A DNA stretch of 64,000 nucleotides from Kineosporia mesophila (GCF_021129235.1 NZ_JAJOMA010000001.1:186001-250000), one strand, 5' to 3'. Positions 44,022 through 53,500 are shown, numbered from the stretch's first letter. Notes: a model not told the origin generated them from the letters alone. Numbers and translations: made by a program.

Positions 44022-44789
44022 CTACGGGATCCTCGGCACGAAGAACGGCTCCAGGCCGTCGGCGAAAAGCTCGAGCACGTGGTCAGGCAGGACCGGACCG
44101 TAACCGCTGAACGGGGAACGGATCTGGCTCTCGTGCGCGAGGATCGCCCGGCGCTTGGCCTGACGTTCCGCGGCCGACAGGCACACCACGGTCAGCGTGG
44201 CGTCGTCCACCCGGGCGTCGTCGGGCTGGACCGAGTGCCGCATCCAGATCGGGTACTGCCACAGTTCGCGCCCGGCGCGGGTCGCGGCGATCCGGGCCGC
44301 CCGGCCGACCGCCTGGTGATCGGGGTGCGGATCGTCGGGCCAGGGCGCCAGCACCAGGCCGTCCGCGGGCAGGAGATCGGTGAACCGGTCGGTCAGCTCG
44401 TCCTCGTGCGCGGCCGCCTCGCCGTCGGGGATGTCGAGAAAGATCGGCTGGGCGCCCTTCTGACACAGCTCGCGGATCGCGGCCCAGGTCTCCCGGCGGC
44501 GGGTGCGCGCCAGGTCGTGCCGTTGCGCCGGGTCGGCGCCGGGGTAGCCGGCGGCGCCGTCGGTCACGATCACGACGGTGGGGGTGCAGCCGGCGGTCGT
44601 GAGCCGGTGCAGCAGGCCGCCCGCCCCGAGTGACTCGTCGTCGGGGTGCGGGGCGATCACCGTCACCGGGCGGCCCGCGACGATCGGCAGCAACCGGGGA
44701 GTGGGGGCCGCCTCCAGCTTGGGCCGCCACAGGCTCGCCGGCAGCCCGCGGGCGGTGACCTCGGTATGGACCTCCATCTGATCGGTCAC
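44022..44789 (-). CDS. PIG-L (LmbE-like) deacetylase
   Basis: 255 residues. Zn-binding signature VTVIAPHPDDESLGAGGLL at about residues 42-60 and the distal LAPWPDDPHPDHQAVGRAA, with the H-P-D-H zinc ligand. Such enzymes remove N-acetyl groups from amino sugars such as GlcNAc-inositol or GlcNAc conjugates. GTG 44789 follows GGGAGGACG and overlaps the preceding gene's stop by 4 bases. Confidence 0.92.
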   Translation of the reverse strand: MTDQMEVHTEVTARGLPASLWRPKLEAAPTPRLLPIVAGRPVTVIAPHPDDESLGAGGLLHRLTTAGCTPTVVIVTDGAAGYPGADPAQRHDLARTRRRETWAAIRELCQKGAQPIFLDIPDGEAAAHEDELTDRFTDLLPADGLVLAPWPDDPHPDHQAVGRAARIAATRAGRELWQYPIWMRHSVQPDDARVDDATLTVVCLSAAERQAKRRAILAHESQIRSPFSGYGPVLPDHVLELFADGLEPFFVPRIP

Positions 44790-45886
44790 CGGAACGTCCT
44801 CCCGAGCAGTGTTCCGGTCTCGACCAGGTGGGCGCCGATCTGCTCGTAGTCCGCCTCACCGTGGTGCTGGCGCACGTAGATCTCCAGATCGGCCAGGCGG
44901 TGGGCGATCTCGCCGTTACGGCAGAGGCCGTTCGGGCCGGTGACCCGAGGGGCGCGGGTGAGTACCTCCAGCACCGCCAGTTCCACCGCGGTGCGGGCCG
45001 CGGTCATGTCGGCCAGGCTCAGCGGCTGGCCGGCCAGACTGGTCAGCAGGGCGTCGGCCGAGCTGATCGCCACGGCCATGGCGCCCAGGTGGGCGAGCTG
45101 ATGGGGGTTCGCCGCCCGGGTCTGGTTCCGGAGCAGGCTGTGGAGCAGACCGTGGGCACCGCCCAGCCAGACCGCGGCCACCCCGGCACCGCCGAGGGTG
45201 AAGCCGGGCCGGTCGAGGTAGAAGCCGGGGCCGCCGACCGCCGCGTCCCGGGGGACGGGCAGGTCGTGCACCTCGATGTCGACGCTGCGGCTGGCGTCCA
45301 TGCCCAGCGACGGCCAGGTGTCGTCGAGGCGGGCCAGGTGACGGGAGCGGACATCGATGTCCACGAGGACCTTGCCCTCGTCGGTGGAGACCACCGTGAG
45401 GGCGCGGTCGATGAACCAGGCGCCGGAGCAGAACCGCATGGTGCCGTTGACAGTCCAGCCGGTTTCGCCGGTTTCGCCGGTTTCGCCGGTGGTGGTCGAT
45501 GCGGTCAGGCCGGTTCCGCCGGAGGCGGAGGCCCAGACTCCGTAGACCGCGTCCGGCACCGGCGCGCGGCCGGCCTCGTGCAGGATCCGGACAGCGTCGA
45601 TGTGTCCCTCGGCCAGCCGGGCCACCGTCAGGTCGGCGTGGCCGAGCGCGGCCAGCGTCTGCCAGAGCGGCAGCAGCGGGCCGGTCGGCAGTTCGTCCCC
45701 GAGCGTCAGCACCACGGTGCGGACGGCGTCGGCGACCCGGTCGGCCGCGTCCGGGGCGGAGCGGTCGACAGCTTGCCCCTCGACGACGGAGAGCAAGGTG
45801 TTCGGCCCGGCGCCAAGCCACGAGAAAAGGTTCGTTGCAGCCCGGCCCGGGGGTGCGGTCAGGGTCGGATCTGTCAGCACTCCCAC
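44786..45886 (-). CDS. Acyl-CoA-dehydrogenase-like flavoprotein
   Basis: 366 residues, the first gene of the operon. Recognisable ACAD features: beta-domain YGVWASASGGTGLTAS, TVNGTMRFCSGAWFIDRALTVV and WPSLGMDASRSVDIEVHDLPVP; then a C-terminal helical bundle. The usual catalytic Glu context is not clear, so it may oxidise something other than an acyl-CoA or be a diverged member. A coding 9-base repeat (45461-45490) yields GETGETGETG between strands. GTG 45886 is the likely start. Confidence 0.8.
   Translation of the reverse strand: MGVLTDPTLTAPPGRAATNLFSWLGAGPNTLLSVVEGQAVDRSAPDAADRVADAVRTVVLTLGDELPTGPLLPLWQTLAALGHADLTVARLAEGHIDAVRILHEAGRAPVPDAVYGVWASASGGTGLTASTTTGETGETGETGWTVNGTMRFCSGAWFIDRALTVVSTDEGKVLVDIDVRSRHLARLDDTWPSLGMDASRSVDIEVHDLPVPRDAAVGGPGFYLDRPGFTLGGAGVAAVWLGGAHGLLHSLLRNQTRAANPHQLAHLGAMAVAISSADALLTSLAGQPLSLADMTAARTAVELAVLEVLTRAPRVTGPNGLCRNGEIAHRLADLEIYVRQHHGEADYEQIGAHLVETGTLLGRTFR
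45461..45490. repeat. 9-base tandem repeat inside ACAD-like gene
   Basis: GGTTTCGCC repeated three times plus GGT; in frame, encodes Gly-Glu-Thr triplets. A slippage-prone tract that keeps the reading frame. Confidence 0.85.
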
Positions 45887-45931
45887 GCGTTGAATCCTGA
45901 ACCCCGTGAGGTGATCCGGCCCGTCCAGATG

Positions 45932-45952
45932 TCCCCCACGGCCGGTGGGGGA
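45932..45952 (-). terminator. Hairpin after the 45963-46343 gene
   Basis: Perfect 8-base arms TCCCCCAC/GTGGGGGA with a 5-base loop, between that gene's stop and the downstream operon. It suggests separate transcription, though it lacks a T-run. Confidence 0.6.
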
Positions 45953-45962
45953 GATGCCCGGG

Positions 45963-46343
45963 TTAGATGAGGTTGTCGAGTCGCTGCAGGACGAAGTCCG
46001 GCACTGCGTAGGTGAGGCCCCCGATGACGATGTAGATGCCGTCGGCCTCGCTCCGCCACACCACGTCGTCCACGGGAAGCGGGGTGCCCGGGCGCAGCAG
46101 CCAGTCGCGGAAGTCGCCGCGGTCGATGACGGCGCGCTTGCGGGTGCCGTAGATGATCGTCAGCTCGGACAGGGCGACGTCGACGACCACCGTGCCGACG
46201 CGCCAGCCGCGGCCGTTCTTCGCATCGAAACTGAGCCGTCCGGTCCAGGCCTCGAGGTTGATCATCACCGCGCTCTCGCGGACCGGGCTGTAACTGGTCG
46301 AGACGCCCCCGACGGTGCTCGTGCTCCTGCTGACCTCGCTCAT
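45963..46343 (-). CDS. Small protein, paralog of 15756-16079, unknown
   Basis: 126 residues, no TM or signal. WTGRLSFDAKNGRGWRVGTVVVDVALSELTIIYGTRKRAVIDRGDFRDWLLRPGTPLPVDDVVW suggests an all-beta N-terminal part followed by the D-R-x-x-F-R-x-W-L-x-R-P-G core shared with the protein at 15756-16079. The ATG at 46343 has a strong GGAGG site. It faces a 760-base gene-free region. Function unknown. Confidence 0.78.
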   Translation of the reverse strand: MSEVSRSTSTVGGVSTSYSPVRESAVMINLEAWTGRLSFDAKNGRGWRVGTVVVDVALSELTIIYGTRKRAVIDRGDFRDWLLRPGTPLPVDDVVWRSEADGIYIVIGGLTYAVPDFVLQRLDNLI

Positions 46344-46774
46344 GACCAGACCTCCATGACCTGTGTATCGGTGGTGCTTTGCACTGCTGCCGTCACTCCC
46401 GTCAAAGAGTCACTGCGGGCGCTATCGGTGAAGGACCACCTCGCGTTACGAGCCGCGATTTATTGGCCCGTACGGACGGCTAATGCCTCGTCCGGACGTA
46501 TGAAGATTGGACTCAGTGTTTCCGTGAGGGCCCGGTAAGTCACCGGCAGATTTCCCGGTTCACCACACTTTTGATGCAGTTCTTTGTGTTGGTATCTGTA
46601 CGGATTTAGATCCCGGGATTCCGGGTGACGGGGTACCGGGGGGTGTCGCCGGAATGCACCGATGTGGCCACCGCGCCTATCCACTTGCACTGATGGATGG
46701 CAGTGTGGCGGCCCCCCTTGTTCCCGCTGGCGGCCCGGTGGTGCGAGATCTGGCGAGCGAGTGGGAACGAGCCG

Positions 46775-46826
46775 GCGCCGGGACGGGTGGAGGGTGTCGG
46801 CGGGTGACTGTCACCCGTCCCGGCGC
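46775..46826. ncRNA. Mutually exclusive hairpins (possible attenuator or RNA element)
   Basis: 15-base perfect arms 46775-46789 and 46812-46826 compete with a shorter hairpin, CGGGTGA/TCACCCG (46801-46807/46811-46817), that uses the same right arm. This resembles a switchable RNA structure. No T-run, so termination is not implied. Confidence 0.4.
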
Positions 46827-46961
46827 TGTTCCAAGAGCATTGCGTCTGCCCGGCTCCGGCGTACAGCCGCCGGGGGGAACGGCTCGGCTTCTGGGCGCCG
46901 CCTATCTCCGGTGACTCGTCGGGCTAGGCGGCTCGGCAAGGCAGGCGTGCATAAGCCTTCA

Positions 46962-46986
46962 ATGAGGACAAACGGGATGTCCTCGT
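46962..46986. promoter_or_regulatory. ATGAGGACA-N7-TGTCCTCGT inverted repeat (site 3)
   Basis: Arms 46962-46970 and 46978-46986 match at 8 of 9 positions, spacer 7, about 118 bases before the XRE gene at 47104. Confidence 0.6.
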
Positions 46987-47103
46987 GGGGTGCCTAGTCG
47001 CGCTAGTCGGCTTGGCTACATTCTTTTCGAGTCGTTAGCCAATCCGTGACGGATCCCCTACCGTCGGTCAAGACGGGGAAAACGGGGAAACAGGAGTCGA
47101 GCG

Positions 47104-48483
47104 ATGAACGTGGAACCAAGAAGTCCACTGCCCGCCGACGAGGTCTGGGAGCGTCTGGACATGCGCCGCGCGCTCGCGGCCCGTGATCTGGGCACAGTCT
47201 TCCGGTTGCTCCAGAAGCACGGCACCTCGCAGCGAACCATCGCGGCCCTCACCGGGATGTCGTCGTCCGAGGTCTACGAGGTGCTCCGGGGCCGCCGGGT
47301 GATGGCGTACGAGGTGCTCTGCCGGGTCGCTGACGGCTTCGGCGTACCGCGCGGATATCTCGGCCTCGCCTACGACACCGACACGGCGTCCTGGCTGGAC
47401 CAGAACCTCGTGCCGGCCCAGACCCGCACCGACCACGAGGACGACACCCGTGGGCACGCCCTCCTGGCCTACGCGGCCGAGGTCACGGTGGGGACGGCCG
47501 GCGAACTGTCCTCGGAGTGGGCCTCGGTCCCGGCCGCGGCCACACCGCTGCCCGGCCAGATCGGTCCCGAAGACGTCGAGCAGGCCGAGGCGGTCACGGC
47601 GCAGCTGCGCCACCTCGACTACCGGTTCGGCGGCGGGGCCTGCCGCGACGCCGTGGCCGCCCACGCCCGCTGGGTGGACAAGCTGTGCGAGCTGCCCTCC
47701 CGGCCGGCGACCCAGACCCAGCTGCTGGTGGCCGCCGCCGACGTGCACAACCTGGCCGGCTGGACCGCTTTCGACGTCGGTCTCTACAACGTCGCCGGGC
47801 GGCACCTCGCCCTGGCCCTCGACTTCGCCCGCCAGGCCAAGGTGCCCTCGCTGACGGCCAACGTGCTGTACCGCGCCGGCCGGGTCTACCTGCACCGCAA
47901 GCGGGTCGGCGAGGCACTGCGCTTCTTCCAGCTCGGTCAGCTCGCCGCGCAGGACTCCGGCTCACGGCGCACCGTGGCCATGCTGTGCGCCAACATCGCC
48001 TGGACCTACGCCGAGATGGGCGACGAGGCCCAGGCCATCACCCACCTCAACCGGGCCCAGGACGAGTTCGACCGGGCCGGGGACGCCGACCAGGAGCCGT
48101 GGGTGCAGTTCTTCGCCGAGCTCGACGTCCTGGCTCTCGACGGCATGACCAAGCTCGCGATGGCCCGGCACAACGACGCCTACGCGGCCCCGGCCCGCCA
48201 GGCGCTGGAGAGCAGCGTGACCCGGCGCACCGACGGCATGGCCCGCAGCCTGGCCTTCGAGCAGGGTGCGCTGGCCACGGCCTGTCTTCTGACCAAAGAC
48301 ACCCAGGCCGCGCTGGAGTACGGCGGTCAGGCCCTGGAGCAGGCCCACCGGCTGCGCTCGCGCCGGGTCACCGACCGGCTGGCCCCGCTGGGGCGGCTGG
48401 CTGTCGGCGTGGCCGACCGGGGCCCGAACGCGGACGCGGTCCGTGATCTGGGCCTGCGGATCGAGCAGGTTCTCGCCTCGTGA
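47104..48483 (+). CDS. XRE-type HTH regulator with TPR repeats
   Basis: 459 residues. HTH at about 25-75 (LGTVFRLLQKHGTSQRTIAALTGMSSSEVYEVLRGRRVMAYEVLCRVADGFGVPRGYLGLAY). A spacer is followed by several TPR-like helical pairs (LVAAADVHNLAGWTAFDVGLYNVAGRHLALALDFARQA and others). The ATG at 47104 has CAGGAG upstream. The stop overlaps the phosphotransferase start (GTGA). It may control that gene and perhaps the system downstream. Confidence 0.88.
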   Translation: MNVEPRSPLPADEVWERLDMRRALAARDLGTVFRLLQKHGTSQRTIAALTGMSSSEVYEVLRGRRVMAYEVLCRVADGFGVPRGYLGLAYDTDTASWLDQNLVPAQTRTDHEDDTRGHALLAYAAEVTVGTAGELSSEWASVPAAATPLPGQIGPEDVEQAEAVTAQLRHLDYRFGGGACRDAVAAHARWVDKLCELPSRPATQTQLLVAAADVHNLAGWTAFDVGLYNVAGRHLALALDFARQAKVPSLTANVLYRAGRVYLHRKRVGEALRFFQLGQLAAQDSGSRRTVAMLCANIAWTYAEMGDEAQAITHLNRAQDEFDRAGDADQEPWVQFFAELDVLALDGMTKLAMARHNDAYAAPARQALESSVTRRTDGMARSLAFEQGALATACLLTKDTQAALEYGGQALEQAHRLRSRRVTDRLAPLGRLAVGVADRGPNADAVRDLGLRIEQVLAS

Positions 48484-49529
48484 ACCCGGCCGACCCCAGT
48501 CCCGGGCTCGATCGCCCTGCGATGGATCCGGCGGAGATCACCGCGACGGTGAGTGCCGCCTGCCGGCTGCTGGACCTGGATCCCCGGGGCCACACCGTCC
48601 TGAAGTTCACCAACAACGCCGTGCTGCGCCTGCCCCACTCCGGGGTGGTGCTCCGTATCGCCGGGTCCGCCGCCGTGGGGGAGCGGGCCCGGCGGGTGGT
48701 GCACGTCGCCCGGCTGCTCGAACAGCACGGGGTGCCCGCGGTGCGGTTGTTCACGGCGCCCGGTCTGCCCGACGACCAGCCACTGATGATCCGCGGGCAC
48801 GAGGTGACGGTCTGGCACGACGTCCGGCCGGTGCGCGAGCCGGTGCCCGACGACCTCGCGACCCTGTTGCGGGCGGTGCACGCCGTACCGCTCCGGGCTC
48901 CGGCCGCCCCGGTCGTCCCCGCCCGGCGGGGCCGTAGCCGCAAGCGTCCCTCGGTGCCGGGACAGAACACCGGCCCGATGCCGGTGCAGTCGCCCTCCGT
49001 GACCCTGGTGCGGTGGGGCCCGGTGGCGGGTATCCGCCGCCGCATCGCCTCGGCCGGTCCGTTGGCGCTCGACGACCTGACGTTCCTCCAGGCCGAGACC
49101 GACGCGGTGGCAACGGAACTGGCCGCGCTGAACGATCTGGAACCGTTGCTGCCGGCCGGCCTGATCCACGGCGACTCGTTCCTCGGAAACGTCATCGTCG
49201 GCGAGAATGGTCCGGTGCTGTGCGATTTCGACTCCACCTGCTGGGGTCCACGGGAATGGGACCTGACCCCGATCGCGGTCGGCGCGCTGCGGTTCGACTA
49301 CGGCGGCGATCTCGCCGCGCGCTTCGCCCGGGCCTACGGGCAGGACGTGCAGTCCTGGGCGGGGTTCCCGGTGCTGCGCCGGCTGCGTGAGCTGCAGCTG
49401 GTCACCAGCGTGCTGCCGGTGCTGGCGGCGAACCCCGGGTTGCGCCCGCAGTGGCGGTTCCGGGTCGACAGCCTCCGGAGGGGAGATGCGACGGCCCGCT
49501 GGAGCACCTACGGCAAGGTTGCGGCCTAA
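48480..49529 (+). CDS. Aminoglycoside-phosphotransferase-fold kinase
   Basis: 349 residues. Kinase fold of the APH/choline-kinase type: TVLKFTNNAVLRLPHSGVVLRI in the N-lobe, catalytic GLIHGDSFLGNVIVG (Asp of H-G-D) and metal-binding LCDFDSTCWGPREWDL. The Arg-rich stretch near residues 145-160 is an insertion. Such proteins phosphorylate small molecules, or occasionally antibiotics; the substrate is unknown. Coupled to the XRE regulator; a strong terminator follows. Confidence 0.87.
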   Translation: MNPADPSPGLDRPAMDPAEITATVSAACRLLDLDPRGHTVLKFTNNAVLRLPHSGVVLRIAGSAAVGERARRVVHVARLLEQHGVPAVRLFTAPGLPDDQPLMIRGHEVTVWHDVRPVREPVPDDLATLLRAVHAVPLRAPAAPVVPARRGRSRKRPSVPGQNTGPMPVQSPSVTLVRWGPVAGIRRRIASAGPLALDDLTFLQAETDAVATELAALNDLEPLLPAGLIHGDSFLGNVIVGENGPVLCDFDSTCWGPREWDLTPIAVGALRFDYGGDLAARFARAYGQDVQSWAGFPVLRRLRELQLVTSVLPVLAANPGLRPQWRFRVDSLRRGDATARWSTYGKVAA

Positions 49530-49541
49530 GGGGTTGTTCCT

Positions 49542-49577
49542 GGAGCGGGCCGGGTCCTTCGGGGCCCGGCCCGCTCC
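49542..49577 (+). terminator. Terminator separating the phosphotransferase gene from the MoxR locus
   Basis: Perfect 13-base arms (49542-49554 and 49565-49577) with a 10-base loop. The next locus therefore starts its own transcript. Confidence 0.8.
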
Positions 49578-49629
49578 GCTTCGTCCGGGCTTCACCGGTC
49601 CGGCTCATCAAATTGTCGGTGGGCGTTGG

Positions 49630-49635
49630 TAGCGT
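49630..49635 (+). promoter_or_regulatory. Possible -10 (TAGCGT) of leaderless MoxR-locus transcript
   Basis: TAnnnT hexamer ending 7 bases before GTG 49643, with no ribosome site. Confidence 0.4.
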
Positions 49636-49642
49636 CCGTGAC

Positions 49643-50515
49643 GTGAGTTGGACGAAGACCGCGAGCGGGCACGAAGTGGCTCTTGTCGAGGGCCGGGTCA
49701 GGTGCCGTAACCAGGCCGGGCGCCTGCTGAAGGGTGTCCCGGCCTCTCTGAAAGACGATCCGGTCGTGGTGCAGCTGCGCCAGACTGTCGAGTGGCTCGC
49801 CCGGCACGAGGCGAGCTGCCTCGTCCAGGTCGAGACCTGGATGGTCCGATCGCTGCCGGTGCCGCTGGGGGTGCTGGCCGAGGTCTGGCCGGACGAGTCC
49901 TGGCAGCGGGCCCTGCGCGACCTGGTCGTGCGTCCTCTGGCCTCGGCGGCCGACCCGTCCTCCACCGGTGAGGTCGGCCTGCTGCGGGCGGTCGACCGGG
50001 AGAAGGGCATCGGGCTGGTCACGCTCGACGGTGACACGGTGTTCGTGCCCGCCCGGGCCGTCGTGGTGCCGCATCCGGTGCTGCTGGCCGATCTTGACGA
50101 GCTGCGCGAGTTCGTCGCCGATCTCCAGGTGGAACAGGCTGTCTCGCAGCTTTTCCGGGAGATCGCGCCACGCCCGGCCGGGCTCCGGGCCCGTGACACC
50201 TCGGTCAGTGACTGGGCCAACGGCGAGTTCGCCCAGTTGCGGCACCTCACCGGCCGGGCCACCTCCCAGGGTTACGCCGTGCGCGGTGGCTACGCCTGTC
50301 TGCGCATCTGGGAAGACGGGCACGCGCTGGACGCCCGCTACTGGCTCGGCTCCGACGACCCCGAGTCCCCCGCCTGGACGGGCGAACTCGGCTGGGTGGA
50401 CGAGCAGTCCCGGCCGGTGCCCCTGACCGGGATCGGCCCGGTGGCCTGGTCCGAGGGAGCCCGCATGGCCGCGCGCATCCACGCGGGCCGCAAGACCGAC
50501 GACGAAGATGCGTGA
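49643..50515 (+). CDS. DUF4132-domain-like protein, first gene of MoxR/VWA locus
   Basis: 290 residues, soluble. VSWTKTASGHEVALVEGRVRCRNQAGRLLKGVPASL leads into a domain with FVPARAVVVPHPVLLADLDELREFVADLQVEQAVSQLFRE. The E/D-x-x-L-R-E-F...D-x-x-V-x-Q-x-x-x-Q-L-x-R pattern recalls the C-terminal DUF4132 domain of E. coli YehI. The remainder (GYAVRGGYACLRIWEDGHALDARYWLG) is beta-rich. The assignment is from memory and moderate. Start GTG 49643 appears leaderless; the frame's upstream part covers the terminator and is not coding. Confidence 0.7.
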   Translation: MSWTKTASGHEVALVEGRVRCRNQAGRLLKGVPASLKDDPVVVQLRQTVEWLARHEASCLVQVETWMVRSLPVPLGVLAEVWPDESWQRALRDLVVRPLASAADPSSTGEVGLLRAVDREKGIGLVTLDGDTVFVPARAVVVPHPVLLADLDELREFVADLQVEQAVSQLFREIAPRPAGLRARDTSVSDWANGEFAQLRHLTGRATSQGYAVRGGYACLRIWEDGHALDARYWLGSDDPESPAWTGELGWVDEQSRPVPLTGIGPVAWSEGARMAARIHAGRKTDDEDA

Positions 50516-50528
50516 AGGGCGTTCAGGC

Positions 50529-53500
50529 ATGAGCAGAGCACTGCGCGACCGGCTGGTCGAGGCCGGGGCGATCGTGTCCCCGGAGCCCTCGGGCTCCCCG
50601 GTGGCCGGGGAGCCCGGGGCCACCGACACGGTGACGGCCCGGGCCTATCGCCATCCGGCGCTGGACGACCGCGTCGTGGTGCGGCTGGTGCCCGAAACCC
50701 TGGGCCAGGCCGAAGACCTGGCGCTGGAGTTCCTCGGGTTCGAGGTCGCCCGGCCGCCGGTTCCCGTCGGTACCGGCCGGCGTCAGGCCCTCGGGTTCCC
50801 GGCCTGGGCGCTGATCAACGACCCGGCCAACGGGCACCACGCCCTGGCCCTGGTGAAAGACATCGAGCGGCTCGCCCGGCAGGCCAAGAGCCGCCCCGGG
50901 GCCGCGAAAGACGGTTTCGTCGAACTCGCCGCCCGGCTCGGGGCCTCGGTGCCGCACTTCCTGCCCACCTTCTACGAGCAGGCCGGGCGGTCGTTCATCG
51001 CGGTCGACAACAAGCAGGGTGCCGCCACCATGTTCGGCAAGGCGCGCGAGGCCGAGCGGGTCTACGCCCTGCCGATCGACGAGAACCGTCAGCGAGATGT
51101 TTTCCTGGAGTTCGCGTTCAACGGCGCGCTGAACGCCAAATCCCTCACCCAGTACGCCAAGGACCTCGCCGGTCGCACCGATCCGGTGGCCGCGTACGAG
51201 CTGTTCCGCCAGGTCTGCGCCGAGCGGGTCGCGGGTGGCCTGCCGCCCTACGCCGGGATGGCCGACGACCTGCGCCGCCTGGTCAAGGCCGCGAAACTCG
51301 ACCAGGAGCAGCAGGAAGAGCGCGTCATCGCCGACCTGCTCGAGTCGCCGGCCCTGCCGCACGCTCCGTTGCCGTTCTGGAAGTCCTACGCACCCGCCCT
51401 CCGACGGCTCGCCGGGCACGACCCCGCGATCCGCGGCCGGCTGCTCGCCCTCTTCCCTCGCGCCGAGCAGGGCGGCACCGAGGAGTTCTGGTTCGGCCTG
51501 CTGCACGAGACCGGCGCGCTCGCCGGGCTGATCGAGACCGACGGCGTCGACCCGAAGGCCCGTCCCGACGACGGTTCGTCCGGCTGGCTGGGCCGGGCCG
51601 CGGCCTGGCGGGCCCGGGGCTGGCGCAACGCCCGGCGGTCGGCCCGTCTGCTCGACCTGGTGCAGCACATGGAGGCCCGGCTGAAGACCGAGAACCAGCC
51701 GCTGCGGTTGCTCGGGGCCGGGATCGACCTCGACCTGCTCGACCTGGTGCTTCATCTCGGCCTGAGCGTCGAGCTGCCCGAAGGCCAGGCGGTGCCGATG
51801 TTCCCGTTGCAGCGCTGGCGCCGCGACGACTCACCCGGTCGGCGTGACCTGGCCGCCCTGGCCGATGTCGACTGGGCCCGGCAGCCGATGCGGCTGGGCC
51901 TGAACGACGCCCTGCGTGGTGGTTACGGCGTGGGCCGCGACGGTGCCGGGCGTCTGCCCCTCGACCACGTGCGGGTGTTCTACGAGACCCGGGGCACCCG
52001 CGGTGCGCTCGCCACCTGGCTGGAAGAGGCGGCCGACGAGGTCGACGAGGGTGGGCTGCCCGCGCTGAGCGACGCTCTCGACCGGTTGCGGCCCGCGGCG
52101 CACGGCGAGGTGTTCGGGGTGCGCCCGCAGACCCATGCCCGGGTCACCGGGGTCGACGTCGCCGAGGTCCTGGCCCGTACCCTGCGCATCGGGCTGCTCG
52201 ACGAGTTCGGCTGGCCGGCCCTCGAGCAGGCCGTCACCGAGTTCCCCGAGCCGAAGCAGCACCCGAACGGCTGGACCGAGGAGGCGTTCTCGGTCACCGA
52301 CTCGTGGCCCGAGCTGATCCTGCACAACAAGGTGATGGCGGTCGTGGTGGGCCCGCACGAGGTGTTGCTGCGGCACACCTTCCGCATCCCGGCCGACGTA
52401 CCGGGCTACTACTCGCGGTCCGTCGTCCACGTCGACGGGCAGCTGCTGGTGACCTGGCAGAGCAGTGACGGGGTGCACGGGTACTGGAGCGACCGGCCCG
52501 ATGAGGTCTTCCGGGCCGGTAACGACCAGCCCCACCACTACTTCAGCCGGTTCGGCACGTCGTTGCCGCTGCCCGGCGGCGGGCGCACCTTCGGCGGCCG
52601 TCCGCTGCTGCCCGGTGACCGGGTCGTGGGCAAGGTCCGCGACGTGGCCACCGACGGCTCCGGCTGGTGGCGGCTGGAGGGGGAGGGATACTCCGGGCGG
52701 TCGTGGCGTGAGTACGACCCGGCGACGGGGGATGCGGGGCGCCGATCGCGTCCGGCCTTCTTCGAGGCCGGGCTGGAGGCCGAGGGGGCCGAACTCGCCG
52801 ATGACTGGTGTGCGCTGGCCCCGCTGCGGCCCGGCCTGGCGAGCACGCCGTTCGGCGCGGCCGGCGGTCTGCTCGGCTGGCGTTCGGTACGACGGGAAGA
52901 CGGCTCGCTGGAGGCTGTCTCGGTGACCGGCGAGGTGGCCCGGCTGAGCGTGCGGCTGACGGGCTCGGCCTGGATGAGTCATCAGACCGCGGCGATCGGC
53001 CCGATCCGGATGCCCGGCGGCGGTGAGCCCGCGGCCCTGCTGGCCAGTGGGCGGGCCGGCGGTATCACCTTCACCGACGGTGAGGCCCGGGGCGCGGAGC
53101 TGGTCACGGGCCGGCGCGGGGCCGAGGCGGTCTACGCCCGGGGCACGGCGTACATCCCGCCGGTGGCGTTCTGGCACGCGTTGCGCGCCCGTGACGAGAA
53201 CGGTTCCGCGGCACTGCGGGTCATCACCCGGGAGCAGGGCCGGGCTCTGCTCGACGGCGCCCGGAAGGGAAAAGCGGTCAAGGCCGTTCGTGCGGTTCTG
53301 CCCGGGATCAGTGACGAGCGACTGGTTCTGGGCGTGGCCGGCGTGGCCGAGGCGGCGGCCGAGCAGGTGCAGCGCATCACCGCTCTGCCCCGGCCCGTCA
53401 CCACGGGCGTCGTGGAGATCAAGCCGCGTCCCGTCACCGGGGAGGTCATCCTTCCCGAGGTGGCCACGGCTGTCGATCCGGTTCCGGGGCAGGGCATTCC

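Larger units (their letters stand above)
46344..47103. other. 760-base gene-free region with structured elements
   Basis: Divergent promoter region between the small paralog and the XRE gene. It holds the hairpins at 46775-46826, inverted repeat site 3 at 46962-46986 and CTAGTCG direct repeats near 46995-47010. The frames in it lack ribosome sites and codon bias. Confidence 0.6.

Noticed and set aside
46654-46914. 86-residue open frame in the 760-base gap
   Set aside because: No ribosome site, no codon bias and composed largely of the hairpin sequence.
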